From Cichorium intybus (taxonomy: Eukaryota; Streptophyta; Magnoliopsida; Asterales; Asteraceae), in the NCBI GenBank assembly GCA_023525715.1, contig CM042015.1, forward strand, positions 86,483,250-86,547,249: 64,000 bases of DNA, in the 5' to 3' direction. Shown piece after piece: positions 23,585-35,684 of this stretch; positions within the stretch are counted from its first letter, which is position 1, and every line of letters starts with the position of its first letter. The notes beneath the pieces were generated by a model. That model was not told where the DNA came from and made no database searches. It was given only the letters and a program-made list of their open reading frames with translations. Made by a program: the position numbers and the translations under genes.

Positions 23585-24199
23585 AGGCGGTGGCTGCTTG
23601 TGGTATTTCTTTCCATTAGGAAAGGACGAAAATGGCTTGATCAGTTGGGAGTGAAGTGGCGTTTCACCGGCGGTGTGTCGTTGAGAGAGAGAGAGAGATG
23701 TGGGGGTGGGGTGGGTGGGGTATTTTCTTTTTTTTATTAATAAAATAAATAATAAATTCAAAGAAAATGAAAAAAAATTAAAAATGGTATTTTAGTCTTT
23801 TTACTTTACTCAGGGACCAATTTGTCGTATTTTGCAAACATTAGTGACTCATATAATGAAAATCAGATACTTGGTTTCTTTCTGTTAGTTTTGGTATATT
23901 TTAGAGACTATATCTGTAATTTACTCTAAAATCATGGCAAACTTTAACTTTCAACTCAAAGCCAAGTTCTGTTTTTTCATCAAATACTTAAGAATTATGT
24001 TGTACTATGTTTATAACAAATGTAGGTTTACAGATGCATTTATATAATTTAATAATTTAATAATTTAATTTTGATTTATTTTAATTTTTTTAATTTATTA
24101 TTTGTATAATAACATTTTATATAATATTTGTCACTTAAATAACTTAATATTTATTTATGATATATATTAGCTCGTTGATCTATCAAAAATAATACATTT

Positions 24200-24432
24200 T
24201 TTTGGAACTTGACAATTTGGTTTCAGCTGAGGGTAAGAGCCCCGCAACCTAGGACGGTTGTCAATTACCTATGGCGAAAAGACCGCTTCCTCTCAAAGTC
24301 TCGCCTCCAGGGAAAATCCCTCACATGAGAATTAGTCGGAGTCGAACTCCAGACCTTCCCTCCACGCGGGTATATAACCCGGTGCCTCAAAGCAGTTGAA
24401 CTAGACGTCATTGGCAAAGGCCACGCAGGTAT
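24200..24432 (-). mobile_element. tRNA-derived SINE
   Basis: On the minus strand a tRNA-like head (TAGTTCAACTGCTTTGAGGCAC) carries a B-box-like GGAGTTCGACTCCG at about 24329-24342. It is followed by a body of about 130 bp and ends in a short A-rich tail near 24200. The B box fits GGTTCGANTCC closely. Target duplications were not resolved. Confidence 0.6.
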
Positions 24433-24962
24433 ATTACCCAAAAAGACTTGTTCATAAATAAATCGGCCTTGAAAATCATATTTAGTCCCTTTATACTCAT
24501 ATGTCTCATATATTGCGCAAAATACCCTTTAACCCTTTATTAGTTTGGTATAAGATTCTTGATGTATTTTATTTGATTTGTTGTTTTTCATCATTTTTCC
24601 CATGTTTTCCTGGTTTATTTCTTTCAAAAGTCCCAATATTTGGTTGTCCGCGACGTGGAAAGTTTCATCATGTGTAATTTTAGTGGCCCTAATTATATCG
24701 TCTAATCATCTTTGGTTTTAACAATAATAATATCATCTCCTACCCATAATTACATCATATTTATCATCAACTCGTTATCACCATTGTGCTATGTTGAAAT
24801 AGTTGTGCCCACTTATGTAGTAGAAAGTGACTTTTGCAACTGAAGTTGTAACAATAGTTTTGAGTTTTTAAAAAGAAATTTGATATAAAGTTTGTGGTCA
24901 AAATAATTATATTTGAAAAAGTAGTTAATGATGTGTTATAAAAACACCAGTTATTATAAGGA
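24433..24962. other. Spacer, nothing recognised
   Basis: AT-rich sequence between the SINE and the GRF-carrying MULE; no gene recognised. Confidence 0.4.
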
Positions 24963-24972
24963 AAAATGATTT

Positions 24973-25819
24973 ATAAGGGTAATTATATATTGCTTTTGTT
25001 CACATTTAGTATTTTTTTTACACAGCTGACCATTAAATTTCTTAAAATGTTCACATTACCATTTTAACTGAGTATTATAGGTAAAAGCTTACGTGGCATC
25101 AGGTGGCATCTACATGGAAAATGAAAGTGTATATGTGTGTTACATTGGTGTTTTATAAACACATTTAATCAGTTGTTCCCTAGATCGTATTCGAACACGA
25201 AGAAATCAATGACATTGTCTTGTTCTACCTCTTCCAGACGAATCGGAGAATTCCATCTTGATCATCCTTGCGGCTATGGGTTACCATCTCGAGTGAGGAT
25301 TTCATGAACTGACGGAAACCCTAGAAGGAATTTCTGAGTGTGCCATCACTCGATGGTAAATCAATATGTTTCTTTTTTGTTGAACATCCTTTGTTTAATC
25401 TTCTCACTATAACCAAAAAAAAAATTTCTTTTTTGAAGAGCGGAGATAAAAAATGTAAGTTTTGGGAATGGGTTGAATCTGATACGCTTGAGAAGAATGA
25501 CGAAATAGATGTCTGTAATCTAACCTAGGAGTTTCAAAATTGGAAAACGAGTTCAGCATATGCAAGATGAAGATGGAAGAACAAATTTTTGTTGTTAGAC
25601 ATCAATTAGACAAACAAGAAGTTAAAATGAATTGTGTTTATAAAGCACCAATGTAACGTACACATACACTTTCATTTTCCACGTAGATGTCACGTAAGCT
25701 TTTACTTATAATACCCAGTTCAAATGGTGTATTGTGAACATATTAAGAAGTTTAATGATCAATTGTGTACAAAAAATGACTAAATATGGATAAAAGCAAT
25801 AACTAATGGTCAGGAAGTT
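24973..25819. mobile_element. Second Pack-MULE, carrying a GRF zinc-finger fragment
   Basis: About 847 bp with inverted ends of about 190 bp (left about 24973-25175, right about 25625-25819). They share AAAGCTTACGTG, GGAAAATGAAAGTGTAT and TTACATTGGTG. It is flanked by AAAATGATTT (24963-24972 and 25820-25829), a 9-10 bp duplication typical of Mutator-like elements. There is no transposase. The interior carries a broken GRF zinc-finger gene. Its inverted repeats differ from those of the 22641-23926 element, so it is a separate family. Confidence 0.8.
25265..25535 (+). pseudogene. Captured GRF zinc-finger gene fragment
   Basis: HPCGYGLPSRVRIS (from about 25266), then in a shifted frame TDGNPRRNF, then after an intron-like gap KSGDKKCKFWEWVESDTLEK (about 25437-25496). 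Together these match the pattern of the plant GRF finger (CxCG...TSWTxxNPGRRFxxC...CxFFxWVD). The frame shift and stop codons break it. The coiled coil usual for the family is hardly visible. It lies inside the inverted repeats of the MULE. Confidence 0.65.
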
Positions 25820-25829
25820 AAAATGATTT

Positions 25830-27086
25830 TTTTAATGTTTTAAGAGTTTAGATTTTCTTATTTTGGTCGAACATTCTAATATAAATTAAAAACTCCAATA
25901 AATTAATAAATCATAAAAGGTATGTATTAAAAACAAAAATAATTAAAATAATGAAGAAATTGTTCTTTGATTTCTTTAAAATATTGAGTCTTCATTTAAA
26001 TAAGGACAAATTGTCAAAAAAGACACTAAGTTTTCTTAAAAGTTCGATTTTAACACTATGCTTTTTTCAAAATTAACTCAAGTTTGATTTCGTTTGCATA
26101 CAAGTAATAATGTGACTCAATCGAGAAGTGATGTTATGTCAAAGCTCTATCTAAGTTGGTACTTGGAAATACTAACAAACTCTAGTATTTCCATCCACCA
26201 AGTTATTTAACCAAAACAAGCTCTTTGAATTAAACCTAACCTTTAAGGATAAAATCTAAACAAGCTCTTAGATTCAATTTGGAAAATTGCATTAAGTTTC
26301 ATGTGAATGCTCCCAACAACGTCCAATACTTGTCGCAAGCTCGGAAGCCTAAAACCGTGCAATTTTGGTTTACACTGAAATTGATCTTGAAAGCGGATTT
26401 CATGAGTTGAATAACACAGATGACCTAATCCTAATTCAAGCAGTCATCACGAACTGAGTCAAAATCAAACATATAATCAATTATAAAACCAAAATTGCTA
26501 GGTAGAAACATGAACAAAACATAAGGAATATGATTAAATCACCAAAATACAATATGGAATAGATGTTCGAATTCAACTTACAAATCGAAATAAACCAATG
26601 TTTCCAAGTGTTCCTAGCAAAAACCATTGATGAAAATTTCTACCAAAATGTCCAGAAGTTTGAATGTATCCGAAATGGCCTTAAAATTGCATTGTAAAGC
26701 AAGTTGGGAACATTGCCAAGAGGTGGTTAGTGTGTAACGCGCGGCCGTTGTGTTTTATACATGCCTTGGGGCTTGGGTGTTTTTGGAAACATTTTTAACA
26801 CGGCCCGTGTAAAAACACACAACCCGTATGTTTTCCCAACTTCAACTAATCTTTTATGGACACAACCTGTGTAAAAACACATGGACCATGTGTTTTTTAG
26901 CTTCCATTTCTTCACTATTTTTTACATACTCCCCACATTCACACTGCCCACGTGTTTTGCCTGTCAAGCCAATATTCAATTCCTCATATCTCCTTCGTTC
27001 CTCACCGGAATTCCTAAATCTTTTAACCCACAATATCTTAGCTCTATCCTCCAAGCTCCAGCGTTTATATTACATGAAAACCTACC
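25830..27086. other. Spacer with a possible old LTR fragment
   Basis: Around 26740-26900 the words CACGGCCCGTGTAAAAACACA and ACACAACCTGTGTAAAAACACATGG recur. They resemble the repeated CACGGCCCGTGT words of some plant gypsy LTRs. No ends were found and no gene was recognised. Confidence 0.35.
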
Positions 27087-27091
27087 AAAGG

Positions 27092-29598
27092 TGTAACACC
27101 CCTTTTCTCAAACCATATTTAAAATACAAATACAGTTTTCAAACATAATTTACAACTCGTGACTATAAAATAGCCACTTAAATTTTTATTTTATTTTACA
27201 AACTTAATACTTAAGGGGTATTACAGACTCAATACAGATAACCATAATTTAAACTTACAGTGTACGATAACGGTCCCAACTGCAACTCTCGCTCCCTTCA
27301 CCTAAGTACATAGCATTTCAAAAAAAAAACATAGTATACGTGAGACATAAAGTCTCGTGAGTAATATGGGTTTAGACCCAAAACTTGTCTATTCAAAACT
27401 TGAAATATCAAAAGTACATTGCTAAAAACGGATTCATTTCATAAATCTCAAAATAACTTTTTCTTCTTTACTTTCAAGCTATAAAAAGACTTTCTTTTAT
27501 AAAACTGCTTTCTTTCTCGTGACCAACTGAAACTTATGAATTAAGTTAATTAGTTCATTCAACTGGCTCCCCTCGCAGGACAGAACAGATCTGCCCACTC
27601 GGTTTGCTCATTCTGTCTCCCCTTCGTGACTTGGAACAAATTCAAGCACAAGGGTATGCTAAGCTAGACAACTACTTCGCGACGGGAGGTACCATCCCAG
27701 TAGTGTCTTCTGATCCCCCAATTATGTGGGTGATCCTAGTCCGGACAACTGACTCATATTTCTTTCTTTCTTTAATTCTTACTTCATTTCATCTCAAATT
27801 GGTCAAAATGGGACACAATTTGTAATAAACTAAAACTCATAAACTTTGTAACTCTTTATCAAAAATATTATCAAAACTACTTTTAACATCTTAGTTCCCA
27901 AAAGGAACTTCTTTCAAAATACTTTGCAAATCATACTTTAAAAATCTACTTAAAACACTAAGCCCTTGTATAGAGCTTCATTCAAAACCATTTTCCAAAC
28001 TTTAGTATTTATAAACATTGGAAATCATACTTTTCTGAAAATAACATTTTGCTACGTACTAGAAAATCCTCATAGAACTCACCTTGATGTTGTTACGAGT
28101 CTCTACACTTCTCGTATTCCTTTCCCTTTTCCGTGCTCAACCACGTTTGAAGCACCACCTATACATGTATTATATATATAAATACTCAATATAATTAATT
28201 CTATAATGCTAAGGTCTCATATAACATAGCTATAGGTTATAATAAATGTATAACCATTTATAACTCATATTACGGTTTTTCTCCGAAATACGCGTATATT
28301 GCTACAGTACCCCCGAGGGGTCGTATTTCAGTTCCGACTCTTTTCCATGAAATCTTAGACCATATTAGACTTGTGTTTCAAATTTGGAGTTCATTGGACA
28401 AGTCTAGCTCAAATTCCAAAAATTAAGTTTTAACGTGAATAGTGAATTTAGCCTCTGCCGCTACAGTGATTTTTCAGCAAGGTCGAATTACGGATTTGAC
28501 CATTCCCGACATGTTCTTATACCATGTTAAGGTTATGTCTGAAATTTCAGGTCAATCGGACATGTCTAGCTATAGTTTCTAGCGTTTGGAATATTTGAAA
28601 TTTCTAACATTTTTGGTCCCTGACTGGAGCACTGTAGCACGCAGTTCACCCATTAAGCACTTATTTCAGTTCTTAATCATTTTACTATCATTCCATGACT
28701 AAAACCCTTGTTTTACATCAGGTTTTAAGCCATGGAATCACTAATTCCAATTCCATTTCTTCAAAATCCCGTTTTTGATATTTTGCACCAAAAATCCATC
28801 TTTTTGAAATTAGTCACTTAGGAGTGTCTTAATACATCCTAAGTGATCATTTGGACCCAACAAAACCATAAAAACCAGCTTTGATCTTACAAACCCGTTT
28901 TTAGGGTTCTTGAGCACAAATTCCCATTTCTTGATTTCTAACATATAGCAACCTACTTCCATGTTTTTGAGTTAAGTTCTTAACTAATGGCTTATTGGAA
29001 GCATTAGCTACTTAACCCACATGATTTATTACTGAAATTGCAGTTTCCACTCAACCCAAAAAACCCAAATCAAGAACACACACAAAACCTAGGTTAAAAC
29101 TAAGGAATTCTTACCTTGGAATCACTAATTCCAATCCTTTGCTTGATTCCCTTGGCCAATTCTTGTTCCCTTCTTCTTCTTCTTCTCGTGATCTTGCTGC
29201 ACAGTTCTAGTTCTCTCCCGTGTTCTCTGGATGCTTCTAACTTATGAGAGAATAACTCTCATATTCATATATATATTTAATGTTTATAATCTAATTACAT
29301 TTTAGTCCCCAAATCTTCATATTTCTTTCCAAAATGATCCTAAAACCATAAATCTTGCAAGGAATGTTCTACTAACTACTAACTTGACATTTTCTTAACA
29401 TTTTGGTCATTTTCATGTCAAATGACCAATTTGCCCTTTCTGGCCATTTTTCACTATTCATGCGGCAAAACTCCAAATTTCACATAAACTTTTATTTCTT
29501 ATATTATTATTGTACAAATACATATTATTACACATAATAGTCGTACAACGTGACAAATGACCGTTTTACCCTTTTTGACTTTTTCGCGGGTTCTTACA
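27092..29598 (-). repeat. 3' LTR of the Tekay-type element
   Basis: TGTAACACC...TTCTTACA, 2507 bp. It corresponds to 43326-45833 with few differences. Short open frames within it (for example at 27604-27825) recur in the other LTR and are not genes. Confidence 0.93.
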
Positions 29599-29609
29599 GT
29601 CACCCCTCC

Positions 29610-32255
29610 TTAAGCGGATTCCGTCCTCGGAATCTTTTCGTAATCCGTGAAATTCGGGTATCTTCTCTTCATTTCTTCTAGTGTCTCCCAAGTTAGGTTC
29701 GACCCTAACGGATGCTTCCACTTGACTAGTACAAGATCAATCTCTTTATTCCTTAGCTTTTTGGTCTGCATCTCTAAAATCGCTTCGGGTTCTTCAATCA
29801 TTTTGCTGGGAGTCTCCACTCTCAAATCCGTATACGGTATTACTAGCTCTTCCTTTCCAAAGTACTTCTTTAAGTAGCATACATGAAAGGTATCATGTAT
29901 TCCACTAAGTTCGGGTGGTAACTCCAACTTGAATGCTTGTAATCCAACTCTCTTCAGAATTTTAAAAGGTCCAATGTACCTTGGACTCAGCTTCCCTCTC
30001 TTGCCAAATCTAACCACTCCTTTCCATGGCGACACTTTTATCATTACCAAATCTCCTTCTTGCAAGTCATAAGGTCTCTTCTTTAGATTCGAGTAACTCC
30101 TTTGCCGATCTTGTGCTGCTTTCATGTTGGCTTGAATTACCCCGATCTTCTCATTTGTCACTCTAACAATCTCAGGCCCTGTAAGTTTGGTCTCACCCGC
30201 TTCTGACCAGCATAGAGGAGTTCTACACTTTCTACCATACAATGCCTCAAAAGGTGGCATTTTGATGCTAGAATGATAGCTATTGTTGTATGCAAACTCC
30301 ACTAATGGCAGGTGTTCGTCCCAACTTCCTCCAAATTCCATCACGCATGACCGTAACATATCTTCTAATGTCTGGATCGTTCGTTCACTCTGACCATCTG
30401 TTTGTGGATGATATGCTGTACTTAACTGAATTCTCGTCCCCATTTTCTCTTGTAAAGCACTCCAAAAATTAGAGGTGAATCTGGGGTCTCTGTCTGACAC
30501 GATAGACAACGGTGCACCATATCTTCTTAACACTTCATCTATATACAACCGAGCTAACTGCTCCAATGGAGTAGTTTCTTTTATGGCTAGAAATAGTGCA
30601 CTCTTGGTCAATCGATCTACTATGACCCATATACTATCATGACCTCTTCTCGTTCTCGGTAACCCGACAACCAAGTCCATGGTTATATCTTCCCACTTTC
30701 CGGCTGGAATATGCAATGACTGAGCATCCCCATGCGGGACCTGATGTTCCGCCTTAACTTGTGCACAAATAACACACTTGGAGATGTACTTAGCTATCCT
30801 TTTCTTCATTCCAGGCCACCAGTACTGTCTTTTCAAATCTTGATAAGTCTTGGTACTCCCGGTATGAATGGAATACTTTGACTTATGCGACTCTTCTAAA
30901 ATCAACTTCCTCAAACCTCCTGCTTTCGGTACCCAAATGCGGCTTCTGAAAGTCTTCAAGCCTTGACTATTGGTTTCAAACTGAGTGTCTTTTCCTAGCT
31001 TTTCATCTTTCACATCCCCACTTTCTTCAACTTTTTGCTGAGCTGCTTTAATCTGTTCTATAATGCTGGACACTAGTTCTATGCGCATCGACCTTGCCTT
31101 GATTCTTTTCTCAGGAGCTTTTCTACTCAATGCATCTGCTACTACATTTGCTTTACCCGGATGGTATATAATGTCACAATCATAGTCACTGATCAGCTCT
31201 AGCCATCTGCTCTGTCTCATGTTCAACTCTTTTTGAGTGAACACATACTGCAAACTCTTGTGATCGGTGAATAGCTTGCACTTTGTACCATACAAGTAAT
31301 GTCTCCATATCTTCAAGGCAAAAACGATCGTTGTAAGCTCTAAATCATGAGTTGCGTACTTTTTCTCTGGATCTTTCAATTGTCTGGAAGCGTATGCTAT
31401 GACTTTCCCTCTTTGCATCAACACACAGCCAAGCCCCTGATGCGAGGCATCGCTGTACACTTCAAAGTCTTCCGTCCCATCTGGCAATGTAAGGACAGGC
31501 GCGTTACATAACTTTTCTTTTAATGTAGCGAAAGCTCTTTCTTGTTCTTCTTGCCATCTGAATTTTTCTTCCTTCCGAGTTAGTTGTGTAAGTGGCACTG
31601 CTATACGGGAGAAATCTTGAATAAATCTCCTGTAGTACCCGGCAAGACCGAGAAAACTTCTAACTTCTGTTGGCGTCTTAGGTGGCTCCCATTTCATCAC
31701 TGCTTCAACTTTCGCTGGATCAACTTTTATACCTTGGATAGAAACAACGTGTCCAAGGAACTGCACCTCTCTCATCCAGAACTCGCACTTAGAGAACTTT
31801 GCATATAGTTGTTCTCGCTTCAACGTCTCGAGTACTAACCGCAGATGACTCGCATGCTCTTCTTTATTCTTTGAGTAAATCAAAATGTCGTCTATGAACA
31901 CTATAACAAACCGGTCTAGGAATGGTTTACAGACCCGATTCATTAAGTCCATAAAGATCGCTGGTGCATTCGTAAGACCAAATGGCATTACTAGGAACTC
32001 GTAATGCCCGTATCGTGTACGAAACGCCGTCTTCTCTACATCACTTTCTTTTACCCTGACTTGATGATACCCAGATCTCAAATCAATTTTTGAGAAATAA
32101 TCTGCTCCTTGCAACTGGTCAAACAAATCGTCTATTCTGGGCAACGGGTAACGGTTCTTGATAGTAATCTTGTTCAATTCTCTGTAATCAATGCACATCC
32201 GCATTGATCCATCCTTCTTCTTCACAAATAGAACTGGAGCACCCCACGGAGAAGA
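29610..32255 (-). CDS. Pol (RT, RNase H, integrase) part of the split Tekay polyprotein
   Basis: The frame runs from the insertion point (32255) to a stop at 29610, with the first internal Met at 32225. Counting from that Met, reverse transcriptase has FIDD at 110-113. RNase H contains the YSDAS motif, and the integrase has a zinc-finger region with CVIC. The DDE core has MDLVVGLP, VSDRDPRF and GQSERTIQTLE. The end carries LVKWKHPLGSNLTWETLEEM, a partial chromodomain as in chromoviruses. The N-terminal RT segment is cut off by the nested element. Frame arithmetic shows that the parts on either side of the insertion (43124-41197 and 32250-29610) sum to 4569 bp, a multiple of three, so the pre-insertion frame was open over about 1522 codons. 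Confidence 0.92.
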   Translation of the reverse strand, partial: SSPWGAPVLFVKKKDGSMRMCIDYRELNKITIKNRYPLPRIDDLFDQLQGADYFSKIDLRSGYHQVRVKESDVEKTAFRTRYGHYEFLVMPFGLTNAPAIFMDLMNRVCKPFLDRFVIVFIDDILIYSKNKEEHASHLRLVLETLKREQLYAKFSKCEFWMREVQFLGHVVSIQGIKVDPAKVEAVMKWEPPKTPTEVRSFLGLAGYYRRFIQDFSRIAVPLTQLTRKEEKFRWQEEQERAFATLKEKLCNAPVLTLPDGTEDFEVYSDASHQGLGCVLMQRGKVIAYASRQLKDPEKKYATHDLELTTIVFALKIWRHYLYGTKCKLFTDHKSLQYVFTQKELNMRQSRWLELISDYDCDIIYHPGKANVVADALSRKAPEKRIKARSMRIELVSSIIEQIKAAQQKVEESGDVKDEKLGKDTQFETNSQGLKTFRSRIWVPKAGGLRKLILEESHKSKYSIHTGSTKTYQDLKRQYWWPGMKKRIAKYISKCVICAQVKAEHQVPHGDAQSLHIPAGKWEDITMDLVVGLPRTRRGHDSIWVIVDRLTKSALFLAIKETTPLEQLARLYIDEVLRRYGAPLSIVSDRDPRFTSNFWSALQEKMGTRIQLSTAYHPQTDGQSERTIQTLEDMLRSCVMEFGGSWDEHLPLVEFAYNNSYHSSIKMPPFEALYGRKCRTPLCWSEAGETKLTGPEIVRVTNEKIGVIQANMKAAQDRQRSYSNLKKRPYDLQEGDLVMIKVSPWKGVVRFGKRGKLSPRYIGPFKILKRVGLQAFKLELPPELSGIHDTFHVCYLKKYFGKEELVIPYTDLRVETPSKMIEEPEAILEMQTKKLRNKEIDLVLVKWKHPLGSNLTWETLEEMKRRYPNFTDYEKIPRTESA

Positions 32256-35228
32256 TGTGACACCCCCATTTTTACTGTTTGCAAATACTATGGTTTTTCA
32301 TATAAATACATGAATACAAAAATACGGTTTATCAAAAACCGATAATTTACATATTTAAAACTGTGGGTGTTACAAATCCATACCAAATCTAACCATAGTA
32401 AGCAAGAAAAGGATTAAACCTCGTGTCCAAAGTAGGAGCTAACTCAAGCTCCACTCCAGCTAGACTTCATCACATCTATAGCAATTTATATTAACCTGGA
32501 ATACATGGCAAAACATAGAATACGTAAGACAAAATGTCTCGTGAGTTACATGAGTTTTAGACTCAAACCTTTAACTTCTTTATCCAACTTTTATAAAACT
32601 TGTAACATATAACATCTTTCAAAAACTTTATAGTAGTAACATACTATAACTCTTTACTTCTCAAAAATCATATCATGACATACTTTACAAAATTAACATC
32701 TTTCAAATTCACTTCATAATATACTTTTCAAAAATAGCTTCTTTCTTACTTGCTTTGACTGGTTTTATAAGCTTGCTGGATTTTTATACTTAGGGCTTTA
32801 ATCACCATAAGTGATACCCCAAGTCTCTATGGCTAGAAAGAACGGATCAATCCTCACCATAGAAGTGCTGAGGCAATCTACTTCGCGATGGGGATTTTCC
32901 CCAGTAGACCCCTTACCTAACCCGGGAAGGTTGGAACATAGTTCCCTTACTAACGCTGCTTGCTACAATTACCAGTCATACAAAACATTCGAACATTACT
33001 TTCATACTTATAACTTGTGGCTAAGTGCCAAGCTTCATTACTTTCTATCTTTAGGGCTAGATGCCAAATTTGTAACTTTCATCTTTCATAAACCATATGT
33101 TTAAAACATGTCTATATAACATTTTAGGCTTAATGCCAAGTCATTCTTGAAAACATATACAATTTGTAACCGAAACATACTTCTTAAACATTTTGTGGCT
33201 ATATGCCTATCCATACTTTCAAACATGTATAACTTATATTCAAAACATATATACCTTCATATAATTGGTTCATAGACCAAAATATACTTTCACAAACAAG
33301 TTAGAAATAATACTCTTGCATATAATTTCACATATAGAAATTTTATAAAAAAATCTTGAAAATACTTACTTGCCATGTACCCCAAAATGGGTAAAATACT
33401 GCATGTACTCACCTGATACGTAGAAGTAGGTCGCACACACAAGCACATGATACTCAAGAATTCTTCTTCTTTTCCGAACCTACATTCCATGTGGTACTGT
33501 TTAGAATGAATTAACGTTTATATTTATTACTTATAATTATATAAGTATACATGTATTTTCCCGATACCCGCCAAGTACCGTGTCCATATCCTCCCTTTAC
33601 CTTATAAATACATCATTGAGGATATTAATTATCTTTAATAAGCATATATAGGACTGAACACCCGCTGCGAACGCTAAGCCGCAACCAAGACCAAAAACCC
33701 ACAAAAGAAGACTTGACAGAAAGGCTGAATTTTTGACCCACGACTAGATTTGTAATATTAAACCAAGGCGGGATTGAAAATAAAATCCAATAAAAATCAA
33801 GGGTAAACTAGACCCAAGAATAAAGTCACAGGGCTTGACCTCAATTCATTTTAATTTTCCATTTGCAAATGAAAAATCCCCGAAGTTGACCAATGGAAAC
33901 AATCCACCCACTGAACCACCCTTCTATTACAGAACCATATCACAAAGAGGACAAAGAGTTAAGTTCTGATTTTTGGTACAAAGAAACTAGACACATAGCA
34001 TAAACTTTTCCCACTGGCCTTGTCCTTAAATCATTCTCCTACTATCACTTATGAATTTTACAAGTCAGAATTCACTGTTCGTCACAGCCCTGTACCAGTC
34101 AGTGAAGATTGGAAGTTTCACCTAAGCTAGCACACGAATCATACCACGGCCTTCTGAATGTAGAAACTAGACACTTAGTCCTTTCTAGAAATGTATGATT
34201 CACCCCAAATGGCCAAATACACTATTTTATATGATTTTATAAATATTAAAGCAGATAGCTGTAATACGAATTGTGTTAAGTTGTAAGCATTAAAAGTCCT
34301 TAACCATTAAGCCCTTAAGCACACATTCAATAATCATATTCTGTGGCCAAAAGAAGGTAATTTCCAGATGTTTTGACATGCTAAACAATCCACTTAATGG
34401 GTTAAGACAAAACACAAACCAAACCATAAAAGAACTTGAACTTGCAACGCTCGATTTGTGTGACGATAACAAGATCATGAGTGAGCTTTCTAATATCAAT
34501 CACCCATCCTTATGGAACAGCCATGAGCATAGCCCGGTCAGCCCTCCACCACCATCATTGTGGTGGTTCAAAGCGGCATAACACAGTGGTAAAAGGTGAA
34601 GAAAATGATAGAATCCAAAGAGGAAATGAATCACTTACCTCACCCGAGAGATTTCCAGCCCAACACCATTCGGATTCCTTGCTGCCCTCTTCAGCCTTGA
34701 TCACGCACAAACAACCCCTTCTTCCCTTCTCCTTTCTACTACAACACAGCAGCAGCAACCCGAGGACAGGAAGAAAACGAGAGAAGGATGGAAAGAAAGT
34801 TAAACGCAGCAGCAATAGAACCGAGAGAGAGAAAGAAAAGAAGATCACGGCACCCTAGGGTTGGTCAACAAATTCTCCCATCTTAAACTCAAATCTCACG
34901 ATTAAAACCAAGAATTCCAATCCAAACTACAAGCAAACAAATCTCACAAAAGCAACCCATTCACGTGATTGATGCAATGAATAATTCAAGTAACTTTTGC
35001 AATATGGCAAGCTTAGTCCCTTTAGTTTGAGGCTTTATTTATTTTTATTTATTTTACCCAATCAACCATTAATTTAAGTTTTCAAAGTTGTCATAAACTA
35101 CCCCAACTAATAAATTAATTGCTAAGTCCATATATGATTGTTATTATAAATTTATTTATTATATATAATTTATTTTCCATAAAAATAATTAACTCGTCAA
35201 AATACGTTCCTAAAAATAGGGTGTTACA
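32256..35228 (-). repeat. 3' LTR of the RWP-RK-carrying element
   Basis: TGTGACACC...GGTGTTACA, 2973 bp. No base difference from 38224-41196 was noticed. Open frames of 66-125 residues in it are duplicated exactly in the other LTR and have no recognisable domain. Confidence 0.95.
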
Positions 35229-35579
35229 ACTCTCCCCCACTTACAAGAATTTCGTCCTCGAAATTCCGCTCTAACACCTCAAGATCAATAGATAACGACT
35301 TAATCTTGTTTTATATGATATCGCATCACCAATAATCAACAACCTGCATCAGTATGTATATTAAATTAATCAATAAACGACATCACTATATACACCTTTA
35401 TTCCAAAGAGTCTCTTCAATATCCCTTTATCACTAGAGTCTAGCCGTGAATTTTGAAAATTAACCGGCACTCAGGGTAGTGAAGGGTCGCATCCACTGTA
35501 GATGGTTTGAATTTTGGTAATAAGAACGTAAAGTGTCCTTTCAATTACATACGTCCTTTCGGTTCCAGCTGCAAAATGC

Positions 35580-35587
35580 TATATATA
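35580..35587 (+). promoter_or_regulatory. Candidate TATA box for the antisense RWP-RK gene
   Basis: TATATATA lies 98 bp upstream of the ATG at 35685 and on the same strand. This suggests the gene brings its own promoter inside the element's interior rather than using an LTR. Confidence 0.4.
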
Positions 35588-35684
35588 CAGGTAAGTAGCA
35601 TCATTTATTTCCACATTCATTTTCAGTCTCATTCTCTTCTATCACTAGTTTGTTCGTATACGAACTCACATTTAAAGCTAAGTC

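Larger units (their letters stand above)
22641..23926. mobile_element. Pack-MULE with long inverted repeats and captured gene fragments
   Basis: About 1286 bp flanked by the 9-bp duplication TAAAATCAT (22632-22640 and 23927-23935). The ends are long inverted repeats, 22641-22911 and about 23684-23926. They begin GAGTAAATTACAG, share words such as GTCACTAATGTTTGCAAAAT, and end internally in a CCCCACCCACC tract plus (CT)n. Long TIRs with a 9-bp duplication are typical of Mutator-like elements. There is no transposase. The interior carries a zinc-finger homeodomain fragment (minus) and an exon-like plus-strand piece, which makes it a Pack-MULE. Confidence 0.88.

Noticed and set aside
27604..28181. 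Open frames of 71-73 residues repeated at 43838-44415
   Set aside because: They lie in the Tekay LTR pair and have no domain.
32811..34858. Open frames of 66-125 residues repeated at 38779-40826
   Set aside because: They are inside the two LTRs of one element at a fixed offset of 5968, have no recognisable domain and are duplicated only because the LTRs are.
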